Shown here one piece after another: positions 12,115 through 22,629 of a stretch of DNA of 64,000 nt. A model generated the notes under the pieces. The model had not been told where the DNA came from, did not search any database, and saw nothing but the letters and a program-made list of their open reading frames with translations. Within the stretch, counting starts at the first letter, position 1. Each line of letters begins with the position of its first letter. The position numbers were made by a program, and so were the translations under genes. This DNA comes from Delphinus delphis (taxonomy: Eukaryota; Chordata; Mammalia; Artiodactyla; Delphinidae): assembly GCF_949987515.2 (NCBI RefSeq), contig NC_082694.2:43920451-43984450 (forward strand), in the 5' to 3' direction.

Positions 12115-12605
12115 TCTTTTTTTGAAAAATAATTGACAATTCAGCCATTTTCGATGCCCAGTTCAATGATTTTTAGTACATTCACAGAATTGTGCATCCA
12201 TCACCACAATCAAATTTAGAATATTTTCATTTTCTCAAAAAGAAACCCAAAAGAAATAAAATGGAAAAGAAAAAGAAACCCACACCCCTAAACCATGGAT
12301 CTCATTTCCTCCCAACCTCCCCAGACCTAGACTAAAACTAATTTACTTTCTGTCTCTATAGGTTTGTTTCTTCTGGACATTTCATATAAATGGAATCATA
12401 CAATATGTGGTCCTTTGTGATAGGCTTCTTTAACTTAGCATGTTTTTCAAGGTTCATCCATGTTGTAGCATGTGTCAGCACTTCATTTTTTTATTGCCAA
12501 ATAATATTCCATTGTATAGATACACCACATTTAATTTATTAAATTATCAGTTGATGAACATTTAGGTTGTTTCTATTTTTGGCTATTATAAACAACAGTG
12601 CCATT
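12115..12605 (-). repeat. old L1 3' end, antisense
   Basis: Reverse-strand L1 3' UTR and ORF2 end: GTGCATCCATCACCACAATC, TTCTGGACATTTCATATAAA, AAGGTTCATCCATGTTGTAG, AATATTCCATTGTATAG, and CATTTAGGTTGTTTC. Diverged. Confidence 0.7.
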
Positions 12606-13311
12606 CTGCGGCTGTATTTATGTTATTTTTATTATACTAGCTTATGGATGTGATTAGCTTTGCAAATATTTGTCACCAAGGAGCCTGGTTCAGGGTGAGT
12701 TTACCACTTCCTATAGTGTAAATCAAGATGGAGGTAAACATGGGTGCTTTTGGTATATGGGTAGTGTTATGTATGTGTAACCTGCAGGGGAAGCCTCAAT
12801 TATAATACACAGAGAGAATTTTTCTCTAGTGATTCCTAAGTGGGATCATGGTCCATTTCAACCATTTAATTTCTGAATAGAAGAGAGTAGAGGTAATAAT
12901 TTAGACCCTTACCAGTTGGGTATGATTTTTCCAAAGTCCCTTCCTGGGGAATTTAACATTCTAAGAAGGGATGAATTCAGGACAAATAATTACAAAGCAC
13001 AAAACAAAAGTACCTTGAAGAAATCTTGAGAAATCTCTTCCTAAGTGAAAGGAGGATAGGAAGAAACTTTTGGATTTAATCTTACAGGATGTTGCAATTC
13101 AAAGACCATTAAATTGTGCATAATGTACAATCCTCTTTTGCCAGACAGAGAAGTTTCCTGATTGTACTCTTGAGATATTATGAAGCATTTCTAAGGCTGC
13201 TATTAAACTAGAGAATTGTGAATTGGTAGTTTTTCAAATAAGTTACTCCAGACCTCAGTCTGGTCTAAAGCTTCCTGTTTTTACAATTAACTCCTCATGT
13301 TTCTTTGTTGA
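12606..13311. other. no recognised feature
   Basis: About 700 bp of intergenic sequence without a gene or repeat that I can name. Confidence 0.4.
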
Positions 13312-13356
<45 letters not shown>

Positions 13357-13370
13357 CGCGTGCACATGTA
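13312..13370. repeat. (GT)n-(GC)n microsatellite, strictly alternating purine/pyrimidine
   Basis: A TG repeat passes without a break into GCGCGCGTGCGCGTGCACAT. All 59 bases alternate purine and pyrimidine, the composition that favours left-handed Z-DNA. It lies about 2 kb before the CpG island. Confidence 0.9.
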
Positions 13371-14029
13371 AAACCTAAAGATAGACCAGGAAGCATCTGG
13401 GGCCATCTGGTTCTAAAGGGGAATCCAGATTTCTGTGAGGTCTAGCTACTAAATGTAAAGAGGATAAACAATGTATTTTATACAACTCCTGTGCTAACCC
13501 CTCAGCCATTACTGTCCAAAATGCCCTTAACTTATAGTTGGTGTTAAACTTTATGGGTTTTTCATTTATGAATGAAGCAGGTTGGTCTGTCTTAAGATAA
13601 ATCACGTTATAGGCAATGAACACGTCCATGTTGTTTAGCGAAGCTTCTGAGGGATTACAAAGAAAAGTGGACATGTCAGGCATTGGGCTGTTCCTGAAAG
13701 CAATGCTTCCTTCTTGGTGCCTGTTCACTCTTTGTCCATGTTTCCAAATAAAGAATTGTGATTAAGAAAGAGCCATCAAGAGCAGAAGGAAAAAATTGCT
13801 AGCAACCAAGATGACCCAAGGCTTGTGTACTGGCCAGGGCAATACAAGATTCTACTCTGTATACCACCCACCTAGCAAAGTGCCACATGAATGCATCCTA
13901 ATTTTAATTAAGATGATTTCTCTGTTCTCCAAAGCAAGAGTCCTTCTGCTGCAACCAAAGTAAGAGAGGTTACATTTCAAGTTTTTTCCTCAAGATTCTT
14001 AATTTGAGGGGAATAATGATGAAAACAAC
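13371..14029. other. no recognised feature
   Basis: A 117-codon frame on the minus strand (13375-13728) has no motif that I recognise and no supporting signals. Otherwise nothing was seen. Confidence 0.4.
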
Positions 14030-14222
14030 ACCGATAACATTTATAAAGCACTTACTATAGGTTGCCATTTAATTTAACTCTATTAATTTAACTCTGCTTT
14101 ACACATGAAGAAAGTGAAGTGCAGAGAGGTTGACAGACTTGCCTAGGCTCACACAGCTGGTAAGTATCAGAGCCTGGATTTGAATCCCGCAGAAGATTCT
14201 AGAACCCAGGCTCTTAACCTAA
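14030..14222 (-). repeat. MIR SINE, antisense
   Basis: Reverse MIR core: TACACATGAAGAAAGTGAAG, GCAGAGAGGTTGACAG, GGCTCACACAGCTGGTAAGT, AGAGCCTGGATTTGAATCCC, and CAGGCTCTTAACC. Ancient mammalian tRNA-derived SINE. Confidence 0.8.
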
Positions 14223-14267
14223 TTAAGAAATTGTGCTGTTCTTAATTCAGTGCTATGATAAAAACAT

Positions 14268-14602
14268 TTTTTTGTTATTTTTGGCTGCTTTGGGTCTTTG
14301 TTGCTGCATGAGGACTATCTCTAAATGTGGCGAGCGGGGGTTACTCTTCACTGCAGTGCATGGGGTTCTCATTGCCGTGGCTTCTCTTGTTGCGGAGCAT
14401 GGGCTCTAGGCGTGTGGGCTTCAGTAGTCGTGACAAGCAGGCTCAGAAGTTGTGGCTCACAGGCTCTAGAGCGCAGGCTCAGTAGTTATGGCACACGGGC
14501 TTAGTTGCTCTGCGGCATGTGGGATCTTCCCGGACCAGAGCTCGAACCTGTGTCCCCCGCACTGGCGGGTGGATTCTTAACCACTGTGCCACCAAGTAAG
14601 TC
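14268..14602 (-). repeat. CHR-type SINE, long subtype (A), antisense
   Basis: Starts TTATTTTTGGCTGCTTTGGG and ends at a mutated head GTGCCACCAAGTAAGTC. The flanks share an imperfect GATAAAAACA / GACAAAAACA duplication. More diverged than its neighbours, so an older insertion. Confidence 0.9.
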
Positions 14603-15349
14603 TGACAAAAACAGTTCTACTGCCAATTTAAAATATAAGTACTCAAAGTAGATGTAAATGTAAGCACACATTGTAAAACTATAATACTATACTTTCTCAA
14701 AAAAAATTTGTTTTGCATGTCATTCTGTCCCAGGGAAAAGGTTTTTATTTTCCTTCAAAATGAGGAGGAGTAACATTTGATTTTGCTGGGGAACTGTTAA
14801 AATTACTTTGATGGTTCTAGTCGTGCACAGCATTGAGATTTATAACAAATATGTAATCTGTTTATTTGTCACCCAACTTGGATGACTTCCAAATGTTTCC
14901 TCTTAGTAGCTCTTGATTTTGTTTGGATTTTTTTCAATCACCAAATAGTCAAACAACAATGTCTGAATCACGTTTGCTCCAGTTAGGGAACACCAACAAG
15001 TTGAAAGACGGCTTTGGTTATTTAAAATCCTACTACATTCACTTGCAACTTTGCAGAACATGCATGCTTTCATGGACTGGATTTTTTAAAGGAGAGGAAG
15101 ACAAAAAGGAAAACAAACAAACAAGCGAGTTTGCGGCCCAAGTCCCTCCTTTGCTATTTACTGCAGTGAGTTTTCCTACTCCGTTTTGCTGGCGAAAGCA
15201 CGCTCAACAGATCAAATCAAACTGTCCGAAAAAGGCTGTCTGCATCCCTCATGTTTAAAGGAGAGGGATTTCGTTCCCTTTCCTTCACACATCAAAGAAG
15301 GCACTCGGGGAGGAAGTAAACCATAATTAGGCATGAGCAAGGGAGCAAC
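14603..15349. other. upstream flank of the CCDC88A promoter, no recognised feature
   Basis: Unique-looking sequence. It contains a 111-codon + strand frame (14923-15258) starting MDFFQSPNSQTTMSES with no known domain. Its base composition rises gradually toward the CpG island, and chance is the simplest explanation. Confidence 0.4.
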
Positions 15350-15374
15350 AGACCCCTTCCTCTCCTTTCCCTAT

Positions 15375-15385
15375 CCCCGCCCCCC
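15375..15385 (-). promoter_or_regulatory. GC box (Sp1/KLF-type), reverse orientation
   Basis: The bases CCCCGCCCCCC are a GC box read on the minus strand, at the upstream edge of the CpG island. Binding is inferred from the motif only. Confidence 0.5.
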
Positions 15386-15574
15386 AGGCCCTGGCAATAG
15401 TCCGGGGCGCGAGCGAGTCGCGGGCCACCGAAGCAGCCGCAGGGAGCGCGCGTCCACGCCTCGCCCACCGCCAAGATCTGGGCGGCGGCGGGGCCGGCCC
15501 GGGGGCGCGCGCGCTGGGGAGCGCGCTCATGCAGCGGTTTTCTTCTCCCACAATCCAGAGGCTGCGGCGCGGGA

Positions 15575-15583
15575 GGGGCGGGG
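15575..15583 (+). promoter_or_regulatory. GC box (Sp1/KLF-type)
   Basis: The perfect core GGGGCGGGG sits in the centre of the CpG island, about 0.9 kb before the CCDC88A start codon. It is followed closely by GGCGGAAGGAT, an ETS-like GGAA core. Function is inferred from the motif only. Confidence 0.55.
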
Positions 15584-16356
15584 AGTCGGCGGAAGGATAT
15601 GGGCGCGGAGGGAGCAGCGCGCCCCTTTGACGGCGGGCTGGAGGCGCTGGTTGGGCGGCGGGGAGCGGGGTGTGATGCGGCAATGCGGTTCTGAGGCCGT
15701 TACTCTGGCTCCTCCAGAGAGGGCGGAGAAGGAGGCTGTAACGCGGCGGTGATTTTGTGCCAGGGCTTCCCTGAGGCGCACTGAAAAGGCTGGCGGGGCT
15801 CGGGAAACTGGGGGGTTAGGGACACACATTCAAGCCCCCACCCCCTGGGAGGGGAAGGGGGCAGGCGGCGAGGCTTGGGGTCGACGGAGGGATGGTGTGC
15901 GGTCGGTGGGAAGGGGCGAGCCCTGCCTGTCGTTGGTGAGGGGCTGCGGGCAGGGGAGGCTCCGCGGGTCAAAGCGGCTCCATGCCCACTTTGGTGGGTG
16001 GAACGTGTGGAGCGGAACGCGGAGGTAAAGCCTGACGGCCGCTCGCAACCCTTAACGTGGTATCTAACGTGGGATTTCATTTAGCCCACGGGGGGATTAA
16101 TTCATTGGGGGCAGCCTCGCTGGTCTGGCTCCTCCAGGAGCTGGGCAACCTTGACGGGCTTTTTGTCTTGCTGCTCCAACCCCTTCTCCCTTCCTCCTCC
16201 TCCTCCAGATGCCTTTTCTCTGCCCCTCCTCGCCCGGTACAGACATTTCCAGGGCAGGCTGCTGCTCGTGGCTGCTGTCGAAGCCACTTCTCGGGATTTC
16301 GGCTCGTTTCCCTCTGGGGTGTTTTTTGAGGAGGGAGAGTTTTTCTCCCCTCCACG

Positions 16357-16395
16357 ATGGGATTTTCTTCCCGTGCCAAAATGGACTTTCATTGA
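16357..16395 (+). promoter_or_regulatory. short upstream ORF in the CCDC88A 5' UTR (12 codons plus stop)
   Basis: ATG at 16357 opens a frame MGFSSRAKMDFH and ends at TGA 16393-16395, about 87 nt before the main ATG. It contains a second in-frame ATG (16381). The first ATG has A at -3 and G at +4, so it could be used if the transcript starts upstream. Whether it is translated is unknown. Confidence 0.4.
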
Positions 16396-16482
16396 TTTCT
16401 ACTTACTTCTTCAACGTTTAGTGACCAATTCCCTAGGGTTATTTTTGTGGTAGTTCCTTTTTTCAAGTACATTCTCTGTAAA

Positions 16483-16545
16483 ATGGAGAACGAGATTTTT
16501 ACTCCCCTTCTGGAGCAGTTCATGACCAGCCCCTTGGTCACTTGG
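16483..16545 (+). CDS. CCDC88A: CCDC88A coding exon 1 (residues 1-21)
   Basis: The ATG at 16483 has A at -3 and G at +4, a strong Kozak context. The exon reads [20 protein letters not shown] and stops exactly at a codon boundary (phase 0) before GTAAGT at 16546. The start is chosen because it matches the known girdin N-terminus. An ATG in the same frame at 16447 would add 12 residues (MVVPFFKYILCK) that I do not know from girdin, so it is taken as 5' UTR. The exon encodes the first helix of the HOOK domain. Confidence 0.95.
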
Positions 16546-19500
16546 GTAAGTGGGGTGTTATTTATTGTATATTTTGCTGCATTATTTGTGGCTGCAGAGA
16601 TGGAGGTGGGCGTTCGTGTCGTGATGATCATCATTCTGTTCTAGGTTAAAACGTTTGGACCTCTGGCTGCAGGAAATGGGACCAACCTGGATGAATATGT
16701 GGCTTTGGTGGATGGGGTGTTCTTGAACCAAGTCATGCTCCAAATGTAAGTGTTCTTTTTTTTTTCTTTCTAGGCAACTTTTTTTTTTTTTTTAAACTTG
16801 CATACTGTGAACTTAGAGGCTTTATGTTTTAAGATCCTAATTTAGTTTTTTGGCGAGAAAAATTCAGGTGGTTTAAGAATTGGACCTTGAAAGGAGTGAT
16901 AATCTTACATTTATCAGCCCATTTATCACAAGCCAGTAATTATACGTGTTAAAATTGTGAAACTTTAATTTTTCATTCTGCAAATCATGTATTGTCACTT
17001 ATTTTCTTCAATGCTGAAATCCAAACCACATTGTATCCTCTGATAATTTTGTAAAATGAAGAGGGAAATTACAATAGTTTCCTAAGGGAGAAAAAGGCTT
17101 TACTGTGAAGTTATGTGCATTTGGTGCAGAAATGTTTCTTATTAACCTTTGTGTCTAAAAATAAATGGCTCAAAATTTGAAACTGGTGAAGTAATAACAG
17201 ATTTCAGAGGAAAGAATTTCAAACAACAGTTCTGATTGGTGAGGACTGTTGCTGTAGGAAGTACTTTAAATGCATATAATAACTAAAGTCTGATTAGGTG
17301 ATTTATTGTGTGAATTAGTAGATTAATATTTGGGGAATCATTTTAAGGTATTCTTAGAGCTAGTTTTGAAATGCAGGTGGTTGAAATCTTGGTGACAACT
17401 GGCTAATGATTTAGTAGGCAAATCTTTGTCTTTTATGTTCATGATATTGGGTTTAAATTAAGTAGGAAAGTGATTTTGAGGTGGCAATTGAATATCGAAA
17501 TCATTGGTAGCTGGATCAGTGAAATCAAAGCTCCATTTTTATCATAGTTATTGTAGTATATGTGCATTCTCAGCACATCAGTGTAGTGAATATTACAGTT
17601 GTGCTTAAAATAATGTGTGTTTAGCCTTATTTGTCTTGAATACAAACTGATTACAAGAGTAGTTTGGAACTTTCAATTTTAAGACATTCTTATGTTTTAT
17701 ATGTTTGGGAATTTAGTACATTATTAATAAATAATTGTTACCAGAGAATAAATCTACTGTTAATAGACTAATAACCTAACATGTAAATGATCAGTTCAGT
17801 ATTTTTTTTGGTATTAGTTTTCTTTTTAGATTTTTCTACTTAAAAGAAGGTATAAGTCAAATCCATAAATAACTGTTCCACTGGTAAACTTAACAGTCTG
17901 TGTACTCAAAGAGACTCATAGTTTATATGCTCAAAGAGATTTTTGTGCTGTTTTTCATGTATGTGTTGATCCTACAGGGAAGTATTATACTACTACATGT
18001 TTTCCAGAAGTGTTTTGTGTAGGCACCCAAAGAAATATATGTTATCTGAATGTGTATGTATATTTTTTTTCTTAAAGAAGGAAAAGGGAATGTAGACATT
18101 AATTATTTCCAGGAATAATAAATATATTTTGGGCTGCTCTCCCATGGAACTATCTTTAATCTTTGAAATATCCCACTATTTCCCAAGCAAAATGGTAGAA
18201 TAATTAAACTGACTTCTATTTTAGGGAACACAAATGACAGGAAGGGTAGCCATTACAGTAGATACTCAGAACTTGTTCCCCCTATGTCTCTTTTCTTGTT
18301 TGTTTTTGGACAGAAGATTGTGAGTTTGTATGCTGAACCCTAAAAAAACAGTGTGCTCACAAAAATAGGAAAATACATTACTTTAGTTTTCCCCTTTAAT
18401 GGTTTTTATTTGAATGATTCTTTTTCCAAAAAACACTTAGATTTTTTGAATCCTAAATTGTTAGCCAAGGTGCTAAAAACAGACACTTCAGCTTGTTTCC
18501 ACTTTGGGTACAGCTTTATACTTAAAATATATATGTGTCTATATTTTGAAAGTAATGGTGTCCCAAAATAGTGGTTGCCAGGTTGTTTTTTTGGGAGGAG
18601 TAGCTCCATTCCAAACCTCAAATCTGCTTCTGTTTTCAATTCCACCTCTCAGTTTCTTTAAAAGTTTTTTCAGTGTCCTAATTCTGTTCTGAATGACCTA
18701 TATAAATTAAAAGAAAAGAAAATTTTAAAAAGGAAGACGTATGTTTTAGCTTTTTAAAAACTATCTTTCTAAAATAAGATCAACACAAATTACCTAATTA
18801 TTTACCAAATAGGGCAACAAAATACATTGTTTTAAAAGCTACATTTTACTAATTTTGAAATCATTAAGATTTCTATTAAGCACTTTGCTCAAATTAATGT
18901 TTGATTTAATATACTCTATTAAATTGTCAGTTGAAATGGTACCCAGTAAGTTAACCTAAAAGTTAGCTTCAGTCTGAGTAATTTCTAGATTACATTTGGT
19001 TATAGAATTTGTGAGCGAGAACCGTTTGTAAATGCAGCATGTGTATTTTCCTTCATGTTTCTTGTGCTTGGAGTTCATTGAGCTTCTTGGATCTGTGGTT
19101 TTGTAGTTTTTATCAAATTTGGAAAAATTTTGGCCATTATTTCTTTAAATATATATCCTTTCTTTGCCTCCTTTCCTCCTTTTGGAAGTCCAATTATATG
19201 TATATCAGGCTGCTCGATGTTCACTGATATACCATTCAATTTTTTTTTTCAGTCTTTTTTTCTCTGTTTCACTTTGGATAATCTTGCTAAATTCATTAAT
19301 CTTTTTTTCTGTAATGTTTAATCTGCTGTTAATCCCATCCAGTGTATTTTTCATTTCAGGTACTGTAGTTTCATCTCTAAAAATTCAGTCTTTTTTATAT
19401 CTTCCCTGTGTATAGATTTCATGCTTTGTCTTTTCTGTAGCTTCTTGAACATGTAGAATACAATAATAACTGGCTTAAAGTTCATGTTTACTAATACTGT

Positions 19501-22500
19501 CTGTGCCATTTCTTGATTGGTTTTGATTGATATTTTTCCTCATTATGGATTGTGTTTTCTTGCTTTTTCATACCTGGTAATTTTTGATTAGATGCCAGAC
19601 ATTTGAAAATTTACTGTGCTGTTGGGTGCAGGATATTTTTGTTTCCCATTAAAAATATTCTTGAGCTTTGTTCTGGAATGCAGTTGTTACTTGGAAACAG
19701 TGATCTTTTCAGATCTTGCTTTTAAGTTGTGTTAGGCAGTACCACTTTGCTTTGTTGCACTGCTGAGGCAGAACCCTTCTGAGTACTCTGGCTGGTGGGA
19801 ACAGGAACGATTACTGGACCTGTGTGAACTCTGGGTGGTGTCCCTGTAATCCTTTTTGGTGGTTCTTTCACTGTCCGTGTGTAGTTTCCTCACACGTATA
19901 TACTTATAAGTACTCAGCTGAAGACTTGAGGGATACCCTGTGTAGATCTCTGGATCTTTCTGAGCAGCTCTCTCTTAGGTACTCTGCTTTGTATATGACA
20001 GTCACCTTGCTGTCTCCATACTACTTTCTGTCTCCTCAACTCAGGGAGACCACTATGTGTGCTCTGCATAGGTTCCCCATTCCTGTTCTGTGGCCTAGAA
20101 AACTCTTTCAAGGCAATAAACTGGGGCAATTGTAGGACTTATCTTGTATGTTTACCCCTTATCAGGGATCTACTGTCCTTTGCTGCCTGATGACCACTGT
20201 TTTGAAAAACGCTTCATATGTTTTGTCTTTTTTTTTTTCCCAGTCGTTTCAGGCAGGAGGGTAAATTTGGTTCCTTTTATTTCATGTTGACCAGAAGTGG
20301 AAATCTGTTTATATACTTATAATTACATTTTTGCCCTGCCAGCCTTGTGTTCCTGCTTTCAGATATAGATATAGATTTAGACTTTTGTTTAGGAGCCTTA
20401 TGATAGAATTTTTTTTTCGTCTAAAGAGTTTTTTAAGAGTAAGAATATTGGTTAGTTCAGTGACTCTGGATTTGGTATTTTTGACCTAGAATTTGAAAGT
20501 AAAGAGCTGACTTCTTCGTGCCAGTTTATGACTCTGCCTTATAATTTCAGAGTCTGTTCACTGATTTGGGATTCAGTGTATTCAGAGATGAATCCTGGAT
20601 TTCATTGAGTAGCTCCTGAATCAAAGAATCTCTGTAAGAGCTTGTGACATGGCATCAGTTCTCTTTAACTAATGGGAAGAGGAAGCTATTTAGAGATGGG
20701 CCAGCTCTTCTGCATGCTGCAGGGCATTTTCCTACTTCAACCAAACGAAATCTTTTTTCCGCAGTGCTAGCTATCAGACATAGGGCTTGGTGACAGTGAA
20801 GTGGAAATAATCATTTTCCTGTTTGAGATGTCATGCAGTTTTGCAACCAATGTAGAATATTACTTGCTATGAATTTTTAAGGAATTTGTGACATTGTAGT
20901 TGATTTCATAATCCTAGTCATATTACCTAAGCAGTTGAAAATATGGATATGTTATAGTTTTAAGTACGGAAAAATTGTTAATAGTATCAGAACAATATTT
21001 GGAATTACTTTCTATGATTCAACCCCATTAGATAGCTACAGAAATCTCTACTTGAATAATGTAGTAATTGTGATATACTTGTTATGGCATTTCTTCTTTT
21101 AGAATCTTGAATTTGAAGGTACTTTAGAAATCATCTATGAAAATCATTCTTATATGACACATGGTCATCCAACTTCTGCTTAAGTGTTTCCTGAGAAACA
21201 GCTTCATAAAGTGTACCCAAAGGAGCCATTTAATAGAGGAAGTTGACTGAGAAATCTTCCTTCATTCTATCAGTACTTAAGATTCAAAAATAGATTGTGC
21301 TAACTTTATGACTATAATAACCCCAAAGTGACTTATAAAATATATAAGTTGTCTTACCAGGTATGGCATTAACTCTGAATTTTGGTATGGTCTCTCTCAT
21401 ACAATTTTTTTTTTTTTTTTTTTTTTTTTGCGGTACGCGGGCCTCTCACCGTCGTGGCCTCTTCCGTTGCGGAGCACAGGCTCCGGACACGCAGGCTCAG
21501 CGGCCATGGCTCACGGGACCAGCCGCTCCGCGGCATGTGGGATCCTCCCAGACCGGGGCAGGAACCCGTGTCCCCTGCATCGGCAGGCGGACTCTCAACC
21601 ACTGCACTACCAGGGAAGCGCTCTCATACAATTTTTGTTTAGTTTTGTTTCGCTTTTTTTTTTTGCCATGCCACACGTTATGTGGGACCTTAGATCCCCA
21701 GCCAGGGATCGAATCTGCGCCCTCTGCATTGCAAGCCCAGAGTCTTAATCACTGGACTGCCAGGAAAGTCCGTTTTGCTTCTTTAATAACATACTCATGA
21801 TGTAATCAGAGTTGCTGTCTTACTACCAGGTTTTGTGATTTATCTCCCAAATATTTCTCAGATGTGTCCCTGACTTTGAGATTAATGCAGTAGCCCCTGA
21901 CTGATTTTCTTACCTTTGGCTTGCCCCCCTTCAGGTTGTCTCCTCATCTGTGATCACGTGAAATTTTTTAAAACACAGATTTTATCATGTCACTCCTACC
22001 TTTAAGATGGCTCAGTAGCTTTCTTCTGCCCTCAGAGTAAACTCATTACTTGAGTGTCTAGACTCCTTTGAGGTCTGGCTTCTCCCTAATTCTCTATTTT
22101 CATCTTTGCATGGTACCAATCCTCAGTGCATAGCCTAATATTGAGCAAACTTAGAGTTCCCAAAGACAAGCTGTGTTCTCATATGTCTCAGTGCCTTTCT
22201 AGACCCTCTTCCCTTCCTTAGAACAGTCTTTCACCTTCTTACTATTGCTTTCTTTAACTTCGTTGCCGTTCCCTGGCTCATCCTAGGCATAGTACTCCTC
22301 CTTGTGCTTCTATAGGACCCTATATATACCTTGGTAATAGCAGTTCTTGGTTAGCTAGACTCTACTGACTAACCTGTGAATTTCTTGAAGCCAAGGACTT
22401 TATGTTTTATCTCTCTGTTCCAAACACAGTGCTTGACACACAGTAGGTTCTTGATACACTTACCTTGAATGAATGAATAATAGAGAGGCTGTGTGGTAAA

Positions 22501-22537
22501 GTGGAGTGAATTTGGCCTTTGAATTAGATGGAGTTGG

Positions 22538-22629
<92 letters not shown>

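Larger units (their letters stand above)
15350..16482 (+). promoter_or_regulatory. CCDC88A: CpG island, promoter and 5' UTR region of CCDC88A
   Basis: Base composition changes abruptly from AT-rich to very GC- and CpG-rich from about 15.35 to 16.1 kb, then falls off toward the start codon at 16483. There are many CGCG and GCGC runs, GC boxes on both strands and no TATA box at a convincing place. This is the usual form of a housekeeping mammalian promoter. The transcription start cannot be fixed from sequence; I infer it lies in the island, giving a 5' UTR of several hundred bases. Open frames on both strands here are a by-product of high GC. Confidence 0.85.

Noticed and set aside
13375..13728. 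117-codon minus-strand frame
   Set aside because: No motif, no regulatory signals and no resemblance to a known family; length is within what chance gives in 64 kb.
14923..15258. 111-codon frame just upstream of the promoter (MDFFQSPNSQTTMSES...)
   Set aside because: No known domain, no splice or promoter evidence, and it lies in sequence that I would expect to be intergenic upstream of CCDC88A. A lineage-specific transcript cannot be excluded.
15292..16392. Several long open frames on both strands across the CpG island (60-139 codons)
   Set aside because: High GC lowers stop frequency; frames overlap on both strands, have low-complexity Pro/Arg/Gly composition and no recognisable domain.
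16447..16482. Alternative in-frame start adding 12 residues to girdin (ATG at 16447)
   Set aside because: The known girdin N-terminus begins at 16483 in a strong Kozak context, and I do not know these upstream residues from the family.
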